Part shown: piece after piece, positions 1 to 7,065 of the stretch
Numbering within the stretch: position 1 is the first letter of the stretch
Layout: the number at the start of each line of letters is the position of its first letter
Source: Granulicella paludicola
GTDB taxonomy: Bacteria; Acidobacteriota; Terriglobia; Terriglobales; Acidobacteriaceae
Direction: 5' to 3'
Assembly (NCBI RefSeq): GCF_025685545.1
Contig: NZ_JAGSYC010000020.1
Coordinates: 124,001 to 188,000 of the forward strand
DNA: 64,000 bases
Made by a program: the position numbers and the translations under genes
Notes under the pieces: generated by a model
Told to the model about the DNA's origin: nothing
The model's database searches: none
The model's input: the letters and a program-made list of their open reading frames with translations, nothing else

Positions 1-185
1 AGATCAGCGCGCCCGCGAACTACTCCGCCCACCTGGTGGCCAGCACCACCAATGGCGGCACGCACATCAACCTCCCCGGCGCAGATCAGTCCGGCATCCA
101 CCGCCGCGACATCGACACCAAGCTGGGCAACGGCGGCCCCACCATCCAGTTTGAAACCACCAACGGCGGCATCTCCATCAACTAA
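1..185 (+). CDS. C-terminal end of a DUF4097-like adhesin-type protein (partial)
   Basis: The frame is open from the window edge and stops with TAA at 183-185, leaving about 60 residues. The visible part is polar, glycine/asparagine rich and ends in TTNGGISIN, preceded by LGNGGPTIQFE. Such repeats of short beta strands ending in 'T.NG.I.I' are typical of the right-handed beta repeats of DUF4097 (putative auto-transporter adhesin) proteins, which are abundant in Acidobacteriota. The start, any signal peptide and the rest of the repeat lie outside the window, so the family call rests only on this tail. A strong hairpin with a T run follows 25 nt after the stop, so this gene ends a transcription unit. 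Confidence 0.6.
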   Translation, partial: ISAPANYSAHLVASTTNGGTHINLPGADQSGIHRRDIDTKLGNGGPTIQFETTNGGISIN

Positions 186-209
186 TCACGAACCAGCCAA
201 AGCTGGGTG

Positions 210-243
210 CCCCATGTCTCGATTCTGAGGCATGGGGTTTTTT
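210..243 (+). terminator. Rho-independent terminator after the DUF4097-like gene
   Basis: A 7-bp perfect stem CCCCATG/CATGGGG (210-216 and 231-237) is followed directly by six T. The left part of this hairpin (203-227) is also one copy of a dispersed 25-bp repeat found again, inverted, at 23114-23139, so the terminator seems to have been made from a repeat element. Confidence 0.8.
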
Positions 244-314
244 CTTGATGCCGCAACTTTATCTCCTGAGCGGGTCTATGCGAGCGTGGGCAGTTTGCCC
301 GTAAAGGAGTGTCG

Positions 315-626
315 ATGAAGAAGATCCTCGCAATATCCCTGCTCTCCGCAGCTGCCTTCGCGGCCGTTGGCTGCTCGCATCCGCAGCCGTACTACGCCGC
401 GCCGCCTCCGGGCGTCCAGATCCACGATCAGGGCATCCACGATGGCTTTGAGGCCGCACGCAACGACGTGGCCGCTGGCCGTCCGCCGAACTTCGCCCAC
501 CACCCGCGCTTCCGCAATCCGCCCGTCCCCGGCCCCGCCTGGGGAGACTACCGCGACGGTTTCCGCCGGGGCTACGAACAGTTCCTCCACCAGGGACCGC
601 CCCCACCACCTCCTCCACGCTACTAA
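315..626 (+). CDS. Small lipoprotein, proline-rich C-terminus
   Basis: A 103-residue protein beginning MKKILAISLLSAAAFAAVGC. A basic n-region, hydrophobic core and lipobox (AVGC) predict a type II signal peptide with the lipidated Cys at residue 20. The mature part is rich in His, Pro, Arg and aromatic residues, contains two similar segments (HDGFEAARND and YRDGFRRGYE) and ends in a run of prolines. A GTG two codons upstream is also in frame, but the AAGGAG at 304-309 is best spaced (5 nt) from the ATG at 315. It stands alone between two terminators. I do not recognise a named family. It is probably an envelope protein of unknown role. Confidence 0.75.
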   Translation: MKKILAISLLSAAAFAAVGCSHPQPYYAAPPPGVQIHDQGIHDGFEAARNDVAAGRPPNFAHHPRFRNPPVPGPAWGDYRDGFRRGYEQFLHQGPPPPPPPRY

Positions 627-636
627 TTGGATGGAG

Positions 637-671
637 CAGGGCACCGATTTAAAAGTCGGTGCCCTGTTTTT
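637..671 (+). terminator. Rho-independent terminator after the small lipoprotein
   Basis: An 11-bp perfect stem, CAGGGCACCGA (637-647) pairing with TCGGTGCCCTG (656-666), has an 8-nt loop and a run of five T. It begins 11 nt after the lipoprotein stop codon. Confidence 0.9.
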
Positions 672-715
672 AGTGCACATTTAGTGCAATCCGAGGACCC
701 CGGTCAACCCTTTGT

Positions 716-770
716 GCATCAATACTTTGGCTCAAAAGTATGGGAGGGGAAGGGGGTACTTTTTAGTACC
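716..770 (-). repeat. Dispersed GTACC/poly-C repeat, copy 1
   Basis: Read on the minus strand, this stretch starts GGTACTAAAAAGTACC, goes through a C-rich tract to CCCATACTTT and continues with GAGCcAAAGT. The same order of motifs is seen at 5535-5580, and a shorter version at 53254-53290. In this copy the inverted repeat GGTACT/AGTACC (755-760, 765-770) contains the TAA stop codon of the upstream minus-strand gene, so it may also serve as that gene's 3' end. Confidence 0.6.
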
Positions 771-1086
771 TTTCTGTCACCACAGGATGTCGCTTTACCC
801 ACCAGCAAGCTCCAGCTCCAGCCTGCGGAAACAGCGAGCTGCTGCAATCGACCATCGAAGTCCCATCGAAGTAATACGACTCTTTTCCACCCTTCATCTC
901 GGCCGCAGTCATTTGGCTCACCTGAACTTGTCCCATTCCGCCGCCAGCTGCAACACGAGCCTTCCAGATCGCCCAATCGATCGGATACGCGGCAATCACC
1001 AGCACAATCAAGTACATAAGCCCGCGGACAATCAGGCCAATCACATACTTCTCCACTGACAAATTGATCTCGTTTGGCCTTCCCAT
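763..1086 (-). CDS. Small single-pass membrane protein of unknown function
   Basis: A 107-residue protein starting MGRPNEINLS, with one long hydrophobic segment at about residues 16-38 (VIGLIVRGLMYLIVLVIAAY) and a polar C-terminal half with two Cys and several aromatic residues. I chose the ATG at 1086 because GGGAG lies 8 nt upstream; an in-frame start at 1110 has no such site. It is divergent from the DUF177 gene, with only 80 nt between the two starts. Its stop codon lies inside a dispersed repeat. No family recognised. The codon pattern and ribosome site support a real gene. Confidence 0.6.
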   Translation of the reverse strand: MGRPNEINLSVEKYVIGLIVRGLMYLIVLVIAAYPIDWAIWKARVAAGGGMGQVQVSQMTAAEMKGGKESYYFDGTSMVDCSSSLFPQAGAGACWWVKRHPVVTERY

Positions 1087-1131
1087 CGCGCATTCTCCCG
1101 TTTCCACCAAACTATCAGCAACACCCGCGCA

Positions 1132-1160
1132 TTGACGCGCAACTCCGCAGGTCCTACGCT
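1132..1160 (+). promoter_or_regulatory. Promoter of the DUF177-rpmF-plsX cluster, probably leaderless
   Basis: TTGACG at 1132-1137, a 17-nt spacer and TACGCT at 1155-1160 make a good sigma-70-type promoter. The -10 element ends 6 nt before the ATG at 1167, so transcription would begin at or next to the start codon. There is no Shine-Dalgarno sequence. Confidence 0.6.
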
Positions 1161-1166
1161 GAACGT

Positions 1167-1718
1167 ATGCTCATCACACCTTCGCAACTCGTCGACGAGC
1201 CACTCAAACTGGACGAAGTCATCGAACCAGGCACAATCGACTACGCTCCAGACATCGAACAGGTCGGGCCGCTCAAGGTCAAGGGAGAAGCCGATATTCT
1301 CCTCGAAAACCGCGGCCCGAAGAACATTGTTGAGGACATTCGCCTCCGCGCTCATGTCAAAGGCCACTTCACGCAGCAGTGTGCTCGCTGCATCGAACCT
1401 GTCCCTCAGAACGTAAATCTCGACTTCGACCTCATTTTTCGCCCCGGCGGCGCAGATGATGAGCCCGGAGAGCGAGCAATTTCGGAAGATGAGACAGAAA
1501 TCGGTTATTATGGTTCAAGCGGTTTGTCGCTGGAAGACGCCGTTCGTGAGCAGGTAGTTTTAACTCTGCCCGGACGCACACTCTGTCAGCCTGACTGCAA
1601 GGGTCTTTGTCCGCACTGCGGCATCAATCGCAACCTCGCTACCTGCGAGTGCGCGGAGAAGCAGACTGATCCCCGGCTCGCTTTACTCGCTGGGCTCAAG
1701 GTCGGCACGAAAGCCTGA
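1167..1718 (+). CDS. DUF177 (YceD-like) protein, ribosome/23S RNA-associated accessory factor
   Basis: A 183-residue DUF177 protein. The N-terminal half is a beta-rich domain ending in the CARC motif (QQCARCIEPV, about residues 70-79). The C-terminal part carries the second zinc-knuckle-like cluster, CQPDCKGLCPHCGIN, followed by CEC. DUF177/YceD is almost always directly upstream of rpmF, as here (74-nt gap), and the family is linked to 23S rRNA levels and ribosome assembly; the exact biochemistry is not settled. I start at ATG 1167 (MLITPSQLVDEP), which lies just downstream of a promoter-like pair; the longer upstream frame adds a sequence unlike the family. Confidence 0.9.
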   Translation: MLITPSQLVDEPLKLDEVIEPGTIDYAPDIEQVGPLKVKGEADILLENRGPKNIVEDIRLRAHVKGHFTQQCARCIEPVPQNVNLDFDLIFRPGGADDEPGERAISEDETEIGYYGSSGLSLEDAVREQVVLTLPGRTLCQPDCKGLCPHCGINRNLATCECAEKQTDPRLALLAGLKVGTKA

Positions 1719-1791
1719 TCAAGATAAAAGTAGCATCAAGATTTCGGCCTTGCGATGAACCTCGTTCTCGCGGCCCAGAAGAGGTTTCATC

Positions 1792-1977
1792 ATGCCTAAT
1801 CCGAAACGGCGCCACTCCAAGCAGCGCACCGCAAAGCGCCGCAGCCACGACTTCCTCACTCCGACCGGAGTTTCCAACTGCCCCAACTGTGGTGAGAAGA
1901 AGCTTCCTCACCGCGCTTGCAAGGCTTGCGGTCAGTACAAGGGTCGTGCGACCGTAGTTGCGAAGAACGCAGCTTAG
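1792..1977 (+). CDS. rpmF: 50S ribosomal protein L32
   Basis: A 61-residue protein with the invariant start MPNPKRRHSKQRTAKRRSHD and the zinc-binding pattern CPNCG...CKACGQYKGR. It is a structural component of the large ribosomal subunit. All four Cys are present, so this is the zinc-binding (C+) paralogue rather than a zinc-independent C- form. GAAGAGG lies just upstream of the ATG. It sits in the conserved order DUF177-rpmF-plsX. Confidence 0.98.
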   Translation: MPNPKRRHSKQRTAKRRSHDFLTPTGVSNCPNCGEKKLPHRACKACGQYKGRATVVAKNAA

Positions 1978-2033
1978 TCTCTGTTCTCTAAAACAAACGC
2001 AGCGAAGCCCCTTCCATCTGTAGTGAAGCACTG

Positions 2034-3047
2034 ATGCCAATCGACATCGTTCTTGACGCAATGGGGTCTGACAAGGCCCCTGATCCGGAGATTCGCGGCG
2101 CCATACTTGCTGCTCGCCACCTTGACGTCCGTGTCCACCTCGTGGGCCCGGAGGAGTTGGTGCGTCCGAAGCTGCGAGAGGCGCTGCGCGCTCATTCCGG
2201 CGGCAGAAAGCTGCCCATCTTTATAGTCCAGGCAAGCGAGTGGATCAGCATGGAGGACAAGGCCGCGCAGGCCGTCCGCTCCAAGCGCGATTCGTCGATG
2301 CGTGTTGGCCTGAAGATGGTGCGCGAAGGCCGTGCCAATGGTTTTGTCACCGCCGGTAACACTGGTGCGGCGATGGCTACCGCAAAGATGGTGCTTGGTT
2401 CCCTCGGTGGAGTCGATCGCCCCGCGCTGGCCAGCGTGCTGCCGACCTCGACGAAGAATCCGTGCGTCCTGCTGGATGTCGGTGCGAACGTCGATTGCGA
2501 TCCAGAGAATCTCGTGCAGTTCGCGGTGATGGGCCAGCAATATTCCAAGAACGTGCTGCGCATCGCCAACCCCCGCGTCGGTCTGCTCTCCATCGGTGAA
2601 GAAGAGACCAAGGGCAACTCGCTCACGCGGGACACTTTCCCGTTATTGAAGGCACTTCCTCTCAACTTTCTGGGTAACGTAGAAGGTCGCGATCTTTACA
2701 ACGGCGCTGCTGATGTTGTGGTGTGCGATGGCTTTATCGGCAACGTTGCGTTGAAGACCAGCGAAGGTCTTGCTCGGCTGGTGCGCTCGTCGCTGCGTGA
2801 GAGCCTGAAGTCGACGGTGACCTCGCAGGTGGGAGCTTTGCTGAGCAAGAAAGCCTTTGACAACTTCAAGAAGCGTCTCGACTACTCGGAATACGGCGGA
2901 GCGCCGCTGCTAGGTGTTCGCGGCGTCTGTATTGTGGGACATGGCTCTTCCAACGAGCGCGCGATCATGAATGCGATCCGCGTAGCCGCGGAGTTTGCCA
3001 AGGCTGACGTGAACAGCGGCATCGAAGCTGCGCTTGCGGCTCGCTAG
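2034..3047 (+). CDS. plsX: Phosphate acyltransferase PlsX
   Basis: A 337-residue PlsX, which transfers acyl chains from acyl-ACP to phosphate to make acyl-phosphate for PlsY, the first step of phospholipid synthesis. Family signatures are the N-terminal [14 protein letters not shown], the GNTGAAMA motif (about residue 107), [19 protein letters not shown] and [11 protein letters not shown]. Length is normal for the family. It lies 56 nt after rpmF, the usual arrangement, but the fatty-acid genes fabH/fabD that often follow are absent; a DUF5076 gene follows instead. The enzyme is expected to be a peripheral membrane protein. Confidence 0.97.
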   Translation: MPIDIVLDAMGSDKAPDPEIRGAILAARHLDVRVHLVGPEELVRPKLREALRAHSGGRKLPIFIVQASEWISMEDKAAQAVRSKRDSSMRVGLKMVREGRANGFVTAGNTGAAMATAKMVLGSLGGVDRPALASVLPTSTKNPCVLLDVGANVDCDPENLVQFAVMGQQYSKNVLRIANPRVGLLSIGEEETKGNSLTRDTFPLLKALPLNFLGNVEGRDLYNGAADVVVCDGFIGNVALKTSEGLARLVRSSLRESLKSTVTSQVGALLSKKAFDNFKKRLDYSEYGGAPLLGVRGVCIVGHGSSNERAIMNAIRVAAEFAKADVNSGIEAALAAR

Positions 3048-3117
3048 AATAGCCGCAATTCCTCTGCAGTGTTCCAATGGGTATTGTGCGGTAAAAAAGT
3101 CGAAGGAGACGATTGCT

Positions 3118-3417
3118 ATGGCGAGTCCCAAGTTTCTCGATCCACCCCCAGCGGCAGCAGGCGATAGCGGCGCGTTTGAACTTCTTCGTGTGTGGGTTGC
3201 CAATGAAGGGCAACACGTCTCTTTGCGCTCGGGTGTTTGGGAAGATCCGTTTGCGTGGGGTATTGTGCTGGCCGATCTGGCCCGACACATCGTCAACGCT
3301 GAGGCTATGCAGCGCAAGGAGTTCGATGAAGAGGCTTTTCTGGAGCGTCTGCTCGAAGGCTTTCAGGCCGAAATCGACTCACCCACCGATGAGCCTGAAG
3401 GCGAGCTGATGCAGTAG
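3118..3417 (+). CDS. DUF5076 domain protein
   Basis: A 99-residue soluble protein. The core FELLRVWVANEGQHVSLRSG..EDPFAWGIVLADLARHIVNA matches my recollection of DUF5076, a small family of unknown function. I start at ATG 3118 because AAGGAG lies about 8 nt upstream. The C-terminal third is acidic and helical (FDEEAFLERLLEGF). The 70-nt gap from plsX suggests co-transcription, but nothing in the protein shows a role in lipid synthesis. Confidence 0.75.
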   Translation: MASPKFLDPPPAAAGDSGAFELLRVWVANEGQHVSLRSGVWEDPFAWGIVLADLARHIVNAEAMQRKEFDEEAFLERLLEGFQAEIDSPTDEPEGELMQ

Positions 3418-3432
3418 GCAACAGCTCGTTGG

Positions 3433-3684
3433 CTACATCACCCGCGCTACCCGTTCCAGCTCTGCCTGGATGTGTTCCACCGAGCACCGATTGCTGTCGA
3501 TGCGTGCTACTAACTGCCGCGCCTCATGCTTCGAGACGCCATAGCCGCGACCGCTCAAAAAGTCCGCCACGATCTCAGCAGCCTGGAATGAATCCACCTG
3601 CGCTCCGGACAGCCTGGTATGCAGCATCATCAGCTCCATAGGAGCAAATCGTTCCACATCACAGATGTCTGTGGGTTCAGTCAT
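3433..3684 (-). CDS. Small hypothetical protein
   Basis: An 83-residue soluble protein starting MTEPTDICDVERFAP, convergent with the DUF5076 gene (15 nt between stops). GAGGA upstream of the ATG at 3684 supports this start over one 15 codons further out. Predicted to be mostly helical, with heptad-like spacing of hydrophobic residues in the C-terminal half (VSKHEARQLVARIDSNRCSVEHIQ) and no membrane segment. No family recognised. Ordinary codon use and a ribosome site make it more likely real than not. Confidence 0.5.
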   Translation of the reverse strand: MTEPTDICDVERFAPMELMMLHTRLSGAQVDSFQAAEIVADFLSGRGYGVSKHEARQLVARIDSNRCSVEHIQAELERVARVM

Positions 3685-3942
3685 AAAGTAGGTCCTCGTT
3701 TCATCCTGTTTCTTTGTGCTGCTCGACATGCAAGGAACGATCCCTATGTATGGTTGGAGTCGAAGCGACGGCAGCGGGTTGCAGCGGCGTCTTATTTGCA
3801 GCTCAACTACATGGCTCCTTTATCGGAGCTGCCTGTGTGTTCCTGTGCTGTGTCGCGCTAAGGTACATCGCTATCGCGTTGAGTAGCGTCGCCGTTTCCT
3901 CATAGCGAAGCCTCAGGGAGCTCGTACTCTCCGTTGTCGCGA

Positions 3943-3948
3943 TATGCT
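3943..3948 (+). promoter_or_regulatory. -10-like hexamer of folD, probable leaderless start
   Basis: TATGCT ends exactly 6 nt before the folD ATG at 3955. No Shine-Dalgarno sequence lies between them and no clear -35 was found. The same spacing recurs at seven other genes in this window. Confidence 0.4.
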
Positions 3949-3954
3949 GTAGGT

Positions 3955-4896
3955 ATGACGTTTGGAACGGAAAAACCACGTGTATTGGACGGCATCGCCA
4001 TCGCCGCCGAGATCAAGGCTGAAGTAGCACAACAGGTTACGGAGGCGCTTGCGCAGGGCTATACGCCGGGGCTCGCCGTGATCCTTGTAGGCGAGGTTCC
4101 TGCCTCGCAGATTTACGTTCGCAGCAAGGTGAAGACCTGCGGCGAGCTCGGGATCTATTCGGAGATGCTCACGCCTGTCGCTGAATCGACAACGGAAGAA
4201 CTGCTGGCGCTGGTCGACTCGCTGAACAAGCGTGACGACATTGACGGCATCCTGATCCAGCTGCCTTTGCCCGCGCACGTCGACACCAATAAGTTGCTCG
4301 ACGCCGTGCTGCCTGAGAAGGATGTCGATGGATTTCATCCGATCAATGCGGGTCGTCTGCTTAGCGGAGCTTCGCCGGATGAGGTGCTTGCTCCGTGCAC
4401 GCCTGCGGGCATTATCGAGGTGCTGAAGCGCAGCAAGATCGCCATTGCTGGACAGAACGCCGTGGTGATCGGTCGCTCGAACATTGTTGGCAAGCCTGTC
4501 GCGTCGATGCTCATCAACGAGAGCGCGACGGTCACGATCTGTCACTCGAAGACGAAGGATCTGCCTGCTGTTACGCGTGAGGCGGACATTCTGATTGCTG
4601 CGATTGGAAGGCCTGGTTTTGTGACTGCCGATATGGTGAAGCCTGGAGCGACGATCATCGACGTGGGGATCAATCGGCTCGATAAGGCTGAGGATGTGGA
4701 GCGGTTCTTCCCCGGCAACGAGAAGCGCCGCGAGGGCTTTGAGAAGCGCGGCAGCAGCATCGTCGGCGATGTCGATCCTGCGGCGTTCGCGGTGTCGAGC
4801 GCGTTCACGCCGGTTCCGGGCGGAGTCGGCGCGCTGACCATTGCGATGCTGATGTCGAATACCGTGAAGGCTGCGAAGCTGCGGCGGAAGAGCTAG
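3955..4896 (+). CDS. folD: Bifunctional methylenetetrahydrofolate dehydrogenase/cyclohydrolase FolD
   Basis: A 313-residue FolD that interconverts 5,10-methylene-THF and 10-formyl-THF for purine and formyl-Met synthesis. Hallmarks are Y..SKVKTCGELGI with the catalytic Tyr and Lys, DGILIQLPLP, KDVDGFHP, the PCTPAGI motif, the NADP-binding VVIGRSNIVGKP and the C-terminal PVPGGVGALTIAMLM. A short insert (EDVERFFPGNEKRREGFEKRG) precedes the conserved DVDP. coaE begins 5 nt after its stop, so the two form an operon. Confidence 0.97.
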   Translation: MTFGTEKPRVLDGIAIAAEIKAEVAQQVTEALAQGYTPGLAVILVGEVPASQIYVRSKVKTCGELGIYSEMLTPVAESTTEELLALVDSLNKRDDIDGILIQLPLPAHVDTNKLLDAVLPEKDVDGFHPINAGRLLSGASPDEVLAPCTPAGIIEVLKRSKIAIAGQNAVVIGRSNIVGKPVASMLINESATVTICHSKTKDLPAVTREADILIAAIGRPGFVTADMVKPGATIIDVGINRLDKAEDVERFFPGNEKRREGFEKRGSSIVGDVDPAAFAVSSAFTPVPGGVGALTIAMLMSNTVKAAKLRRKS

Positions 4897-4901
4897 CTTC
4901 G

Positions 4902-5591
4902 ATGCTCCGCGTCGGTCTGACGGGCGATCTTGGCAGCGGGAAGTCGACTGTTGCCAGGATGCTCGCTGAGCGCGGAGCGATCGTGCTCTCGTCCGACGAG
5001 ATGGGCCGCGCGATGATGCAGCCTGGCGAAGCTGTGTTTGCGGCGATTGTCGAGCAGTTTGGAAGCGGTGTTGTCGCTGCGGCTGGAACGCTCGATCGCC
5101 GCAGGCTTGCGGAGCTGGCGTTCGATCCGCAAGCGCCGCGGGTGGAAGAGTTGAATGCGATTGTGCATCCTGCTGTTCTTGCGGCTCAGGCTGAAGCTGT
5201 GGCGAAGTTCGCAGGGACTGACAAAGTGGTGGTTGTCGAGTCGGCTTTGATCTTCAGTGCTTACGGAACGACGCCGGAAGAGCTGCGGTCGCGGTTTGAT
5301 CGCGTTGTTCTGGTGGTTGCGCCGGAAGCGCAGAAGATTGCTCGCTATGTCGAGCGTGTCGCTGCTGGTCGAGAGCTTTCAGCCGAGGAGCGAGTTGCGC
5401 TTGAGGCTGATGCGCGGCGTAGATTGGCTTTGCAGCATACCGAAGTTCATGCGGCTGAGTGTCTTGTCGTTCAGAACGATGCGGATGTTGCGGAGCTGGC
5501 GGACCGGGTTTCGGCAGTCTGGGACGAGTTGGTAGGTACCCCCCTCTCCCCCCCATACTTTCGAGCTAAAGTCTTCAATCGATTGAGGTAA
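4902..5591 (+). CDS. coaE: Dephospho-CoA kinase
   Basis: A 229-residue CoaE, catalysing the last step of coenzyme A synthesis. It begins MLRVGLTGDLGSGKST with a P-loop (GDLGSGKS, about residues 8-15), followed by DEMGR in place of the usual D.i.r, LAFDPQ, and I.HPAV. The lid has R.A...LSAEERVALEADARRRLA. The C-terminal 20 or so residues (from GTPLSPPYF) are encoded by a dispersed GTACC/poly-C repeat, so the tail is not ancestral. Start codon lies 5 nt after folD; no separate promoter is seen. Confidence 0.95.
   Translation: MLRVGLTGDLGSGKSTVARMLAERGAIVLSSDEMGRAMMQPGEAVFAAIVEQFGSGVVAAAGTLDRRRLAELAFDPQAPRVEELNAIVHPAVLAAQAEAVAKFAGTDKVVVVESALIFSAYGTTPEELRSRFDRVVLVVAPEAQKIARYVERVAAGRELSAEERVALEADARRRLALQHTEVHAAECLVVQNDADVAELADRVSAVWDELVGTPLSPPYFRAKVFNRLR
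5535..5580 (+). repeat. Dispersed GTACC/poly-C repeat, copy 2 (inside the coaE 3' end)
   Basis: GGTACC at 5535-5540 is followed by a C/T tract, CCCATACTTT and CGAGCTAAAGT. This matches the minus strand of 716-770 motif by motif over about 45 bp. Here the element lies in the reading frame and codes for the end of CoaE. Confidence 0.6.
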
Positions 5592-5959
5592 GACTGGACT
5601 TCGTGCGTCGCTAGAGAGACCTTCCTCTGACCGTGCCGTGGCCGTGTTCGACCCGTCTTTTCCTGCTTTTATCTCCTAATACCATTATAGAAAGCCGATA
5701 CTTAGAAAGTGCATTTATTTTTCAAGCGTTTAGTGGCCTGTTTTGTTTGGTTTACGAGATGGCAGAGGCTCCTGGGGGCTTGACAGCATTTCAAGGCACT
5801 CGTCCTTAGATTGAGTTCAGCCCAAGCTCGTGAAGTCCGGAGTCGCTTTCAAGATTTCAATTGCCATTTCGTGTTGATGCGAGAAGAATGGTCGCCGGGC
5901 CCCGTATAGGCTTTGATCCTTCGTGGATGAGAGCGAACGACTTATACCGAGGAGCCTCG
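5592..5959. other. Gap without a recognised gene
   Basis: This 368-base stretch is AT-richer in its middle (about 5675-5750) than its surroundings. A TTGACA at 5780-5785 could be the -35 of the downstream amidase-like gene, but no good -10 sits 17 nt beyond it. An open frame runs upstream of ATG 5960 but lacks a ribosome site. I see no RNA gene. Confidence 0.4.
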
Positions 5960-6427
5960 ATGATCACGCCAAGCGATCTGAATGCGTACCTGGGCAAAAA
6001 CATCTCTGCCATCTGCAATAACGGATTCGTTGCACCGAACGACAATCACTGCGCGCACTTTGTGAGCCATGCCATGAACTACAGGTTTGGCTACAACTGC
6101 CAGCTGGCTGGCCATGGAAAGAATCCGGGAATGAATATCAGGGTGCATGAGGTGTTCGCGAAGTGTCCCTCAGTGGGTGCCTGGGCAGACAGGCCGGCTA
6201 CGCTGAGTCCCTGTCTGGTGTTTGTGACCGGCGCCAGCAACGTCAATGTTGCGAAGAAGGTGATGGAGAACATTCCTAAGAAGCATATTGGGATTTTTAT
6301 CGGCGGGACAATCTGGCACTACTCGAATTCACACCACAAGGTGGTGACGCAGACGCCGGAGGAGTTCATCAAACATTACCCGACGGTGCAGGATAGCGCC
6401 CTGTTTTTTGGAGCGCTGATTCCATGA
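5960..6427 (+). CDS. NlpC/P60- or CHAP-like Cys-His amidase (putative effector)
   Basis: A 155-residue protein without signal peptide, starting MITPSDLNAYLG; GGAG sits 5 nt before the ATG. It has an NHCAHFVSHAM motif (Cys at about residue 31) and a later HIGIFIGGTIWHYSNSHHKVV segment, which together resemble the catalytic Cys and His strands of NlpC/P60 and CHAP peptidoglycan amidases. Five Cys in all. The gene overlaps the next one, a lipoprotein, by 4 nt (ATGA). A cytoplasmic cell-wall amidase coupled to an envelope lipoprotein is the layout of antibacterial amidase/immunity pairs; no secretion genes are nearby, so this role is inference. It could instead be a cellular cysteine hydrolase. 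Confidence 0.55.
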   Translation: MITPSDLNAYLGKNISAICNNGFVAPNDNHCAHFVSHAMNYRFGYNCQLAGHGKNPGMNIRVHEVFAKCPSVGAWADRPATLSPCLVFVTGASNVNVAKKVMENIPKKHIGIFIGGTIWHYSNSHHKVVTQTPEEFIKHYPTVQDSALFFGALIP

Positions 6428-6900
6428 AGAGACATCTTGTTGCTTTGCTTGCGTGCTGCGCATGCCTTGCTTCGTGCAAGAGCGCATCGCGGTTTCTTCA
6501 TCGGAATGATCCGGTGGTCATTGTTGACCGCGTGGCGGCGTTCGACCCGAAGGTGCCGCCGACGCATAAGGAGATTGTGCGAGCAGTGTTGCAGTTGCAG
6601 GATGTTGCGCTTGGCAGCGATGCTTCGTGTTCCGGGGTTGGCACCGATACGCGGGATGTAAATATAGGCGACTACCTGAGCGGTTTCCTGGCGGAGCAGA
6701 ATGATCCGAAGGGCGGAAACTGGCTGGACATATCGGCGGTTGCGGCGGCAGCGGCAAATGGAGAGCCGCTATGGCGGAGCTCGGTAACGGTGCGCCACAG
6801 CGACGGGGACGATGTGTGGGGCTGGGGGGTACAGTTCGACCTGCGAGGCGCGGACCACACTGTGGTCAAAGGGTCGGTGCGCTGCACGGGAGCGGGGTAG
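6424..6900 (+). CDS. Lipoprotein, possible periplasmic immunity protein
   Basis: A 158-residue protein starting MKRHLVALLACCACLASCKS. The signal peptide ends in a lipobox (LASC) with the lipidated Cys near residue 18. The mature domain has two further Cys (near residues 69 and 154) that could form a disulphide, and a patterned beta-rich end (WRSSVTVRHSDGDDVWGWGVQF). The start overlaps the stop of the amidase-like gene, so the two are translationally coupled and probably work together. No family recognised. A role as an inhibitor of the amidase is inferred only from context. Confidence 0.6.
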   Translation: MKRHLVALLACCACLASCKSASRFLHRNDPVVIVDRVAAFDPKVPPTHKEIVRAVLQLQDVALGSDASCSGVGTDTRDVNIGDYLSGFLAEQNDPKGGNWLDISAVAAAAANGEPLWRSSVTVRHSDGDDVWGWGVQFDLRGADHTVVKGSVRCTGAG

Positions 6901-6952
6901 TCCGGTGAGTCTGAGGCGCTGCTGGGGTGCTGGCTAAAAGGTGCGGACGATG

Positions 6953-7035
6953 AGGGCAGGGAACAGCGCCCTCGGGGTCCTTCGACTGCGTTTGTCGCAA
7001 GAAGCCGCGCCAAACTCCGCTCAGGATGACAGGTT
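6953..7035. repeat. Dispersed 'CTCCGCTCAGGATGACAGG' repeat
   Basis: GGTCCTTCGACT followed further on by ACTCCGCTCAGGATGACAGG belongs to a palindromic repeat family also seen at 13200-13341, 20950-20982 and 59450-59484. It fills most of the gap between the lipoprotein gene and thiE. Confidence 0.6.
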
Positions 7036-7065
7036 TCTTTCTAAAGAACGCCGCGGCATCAGGGT

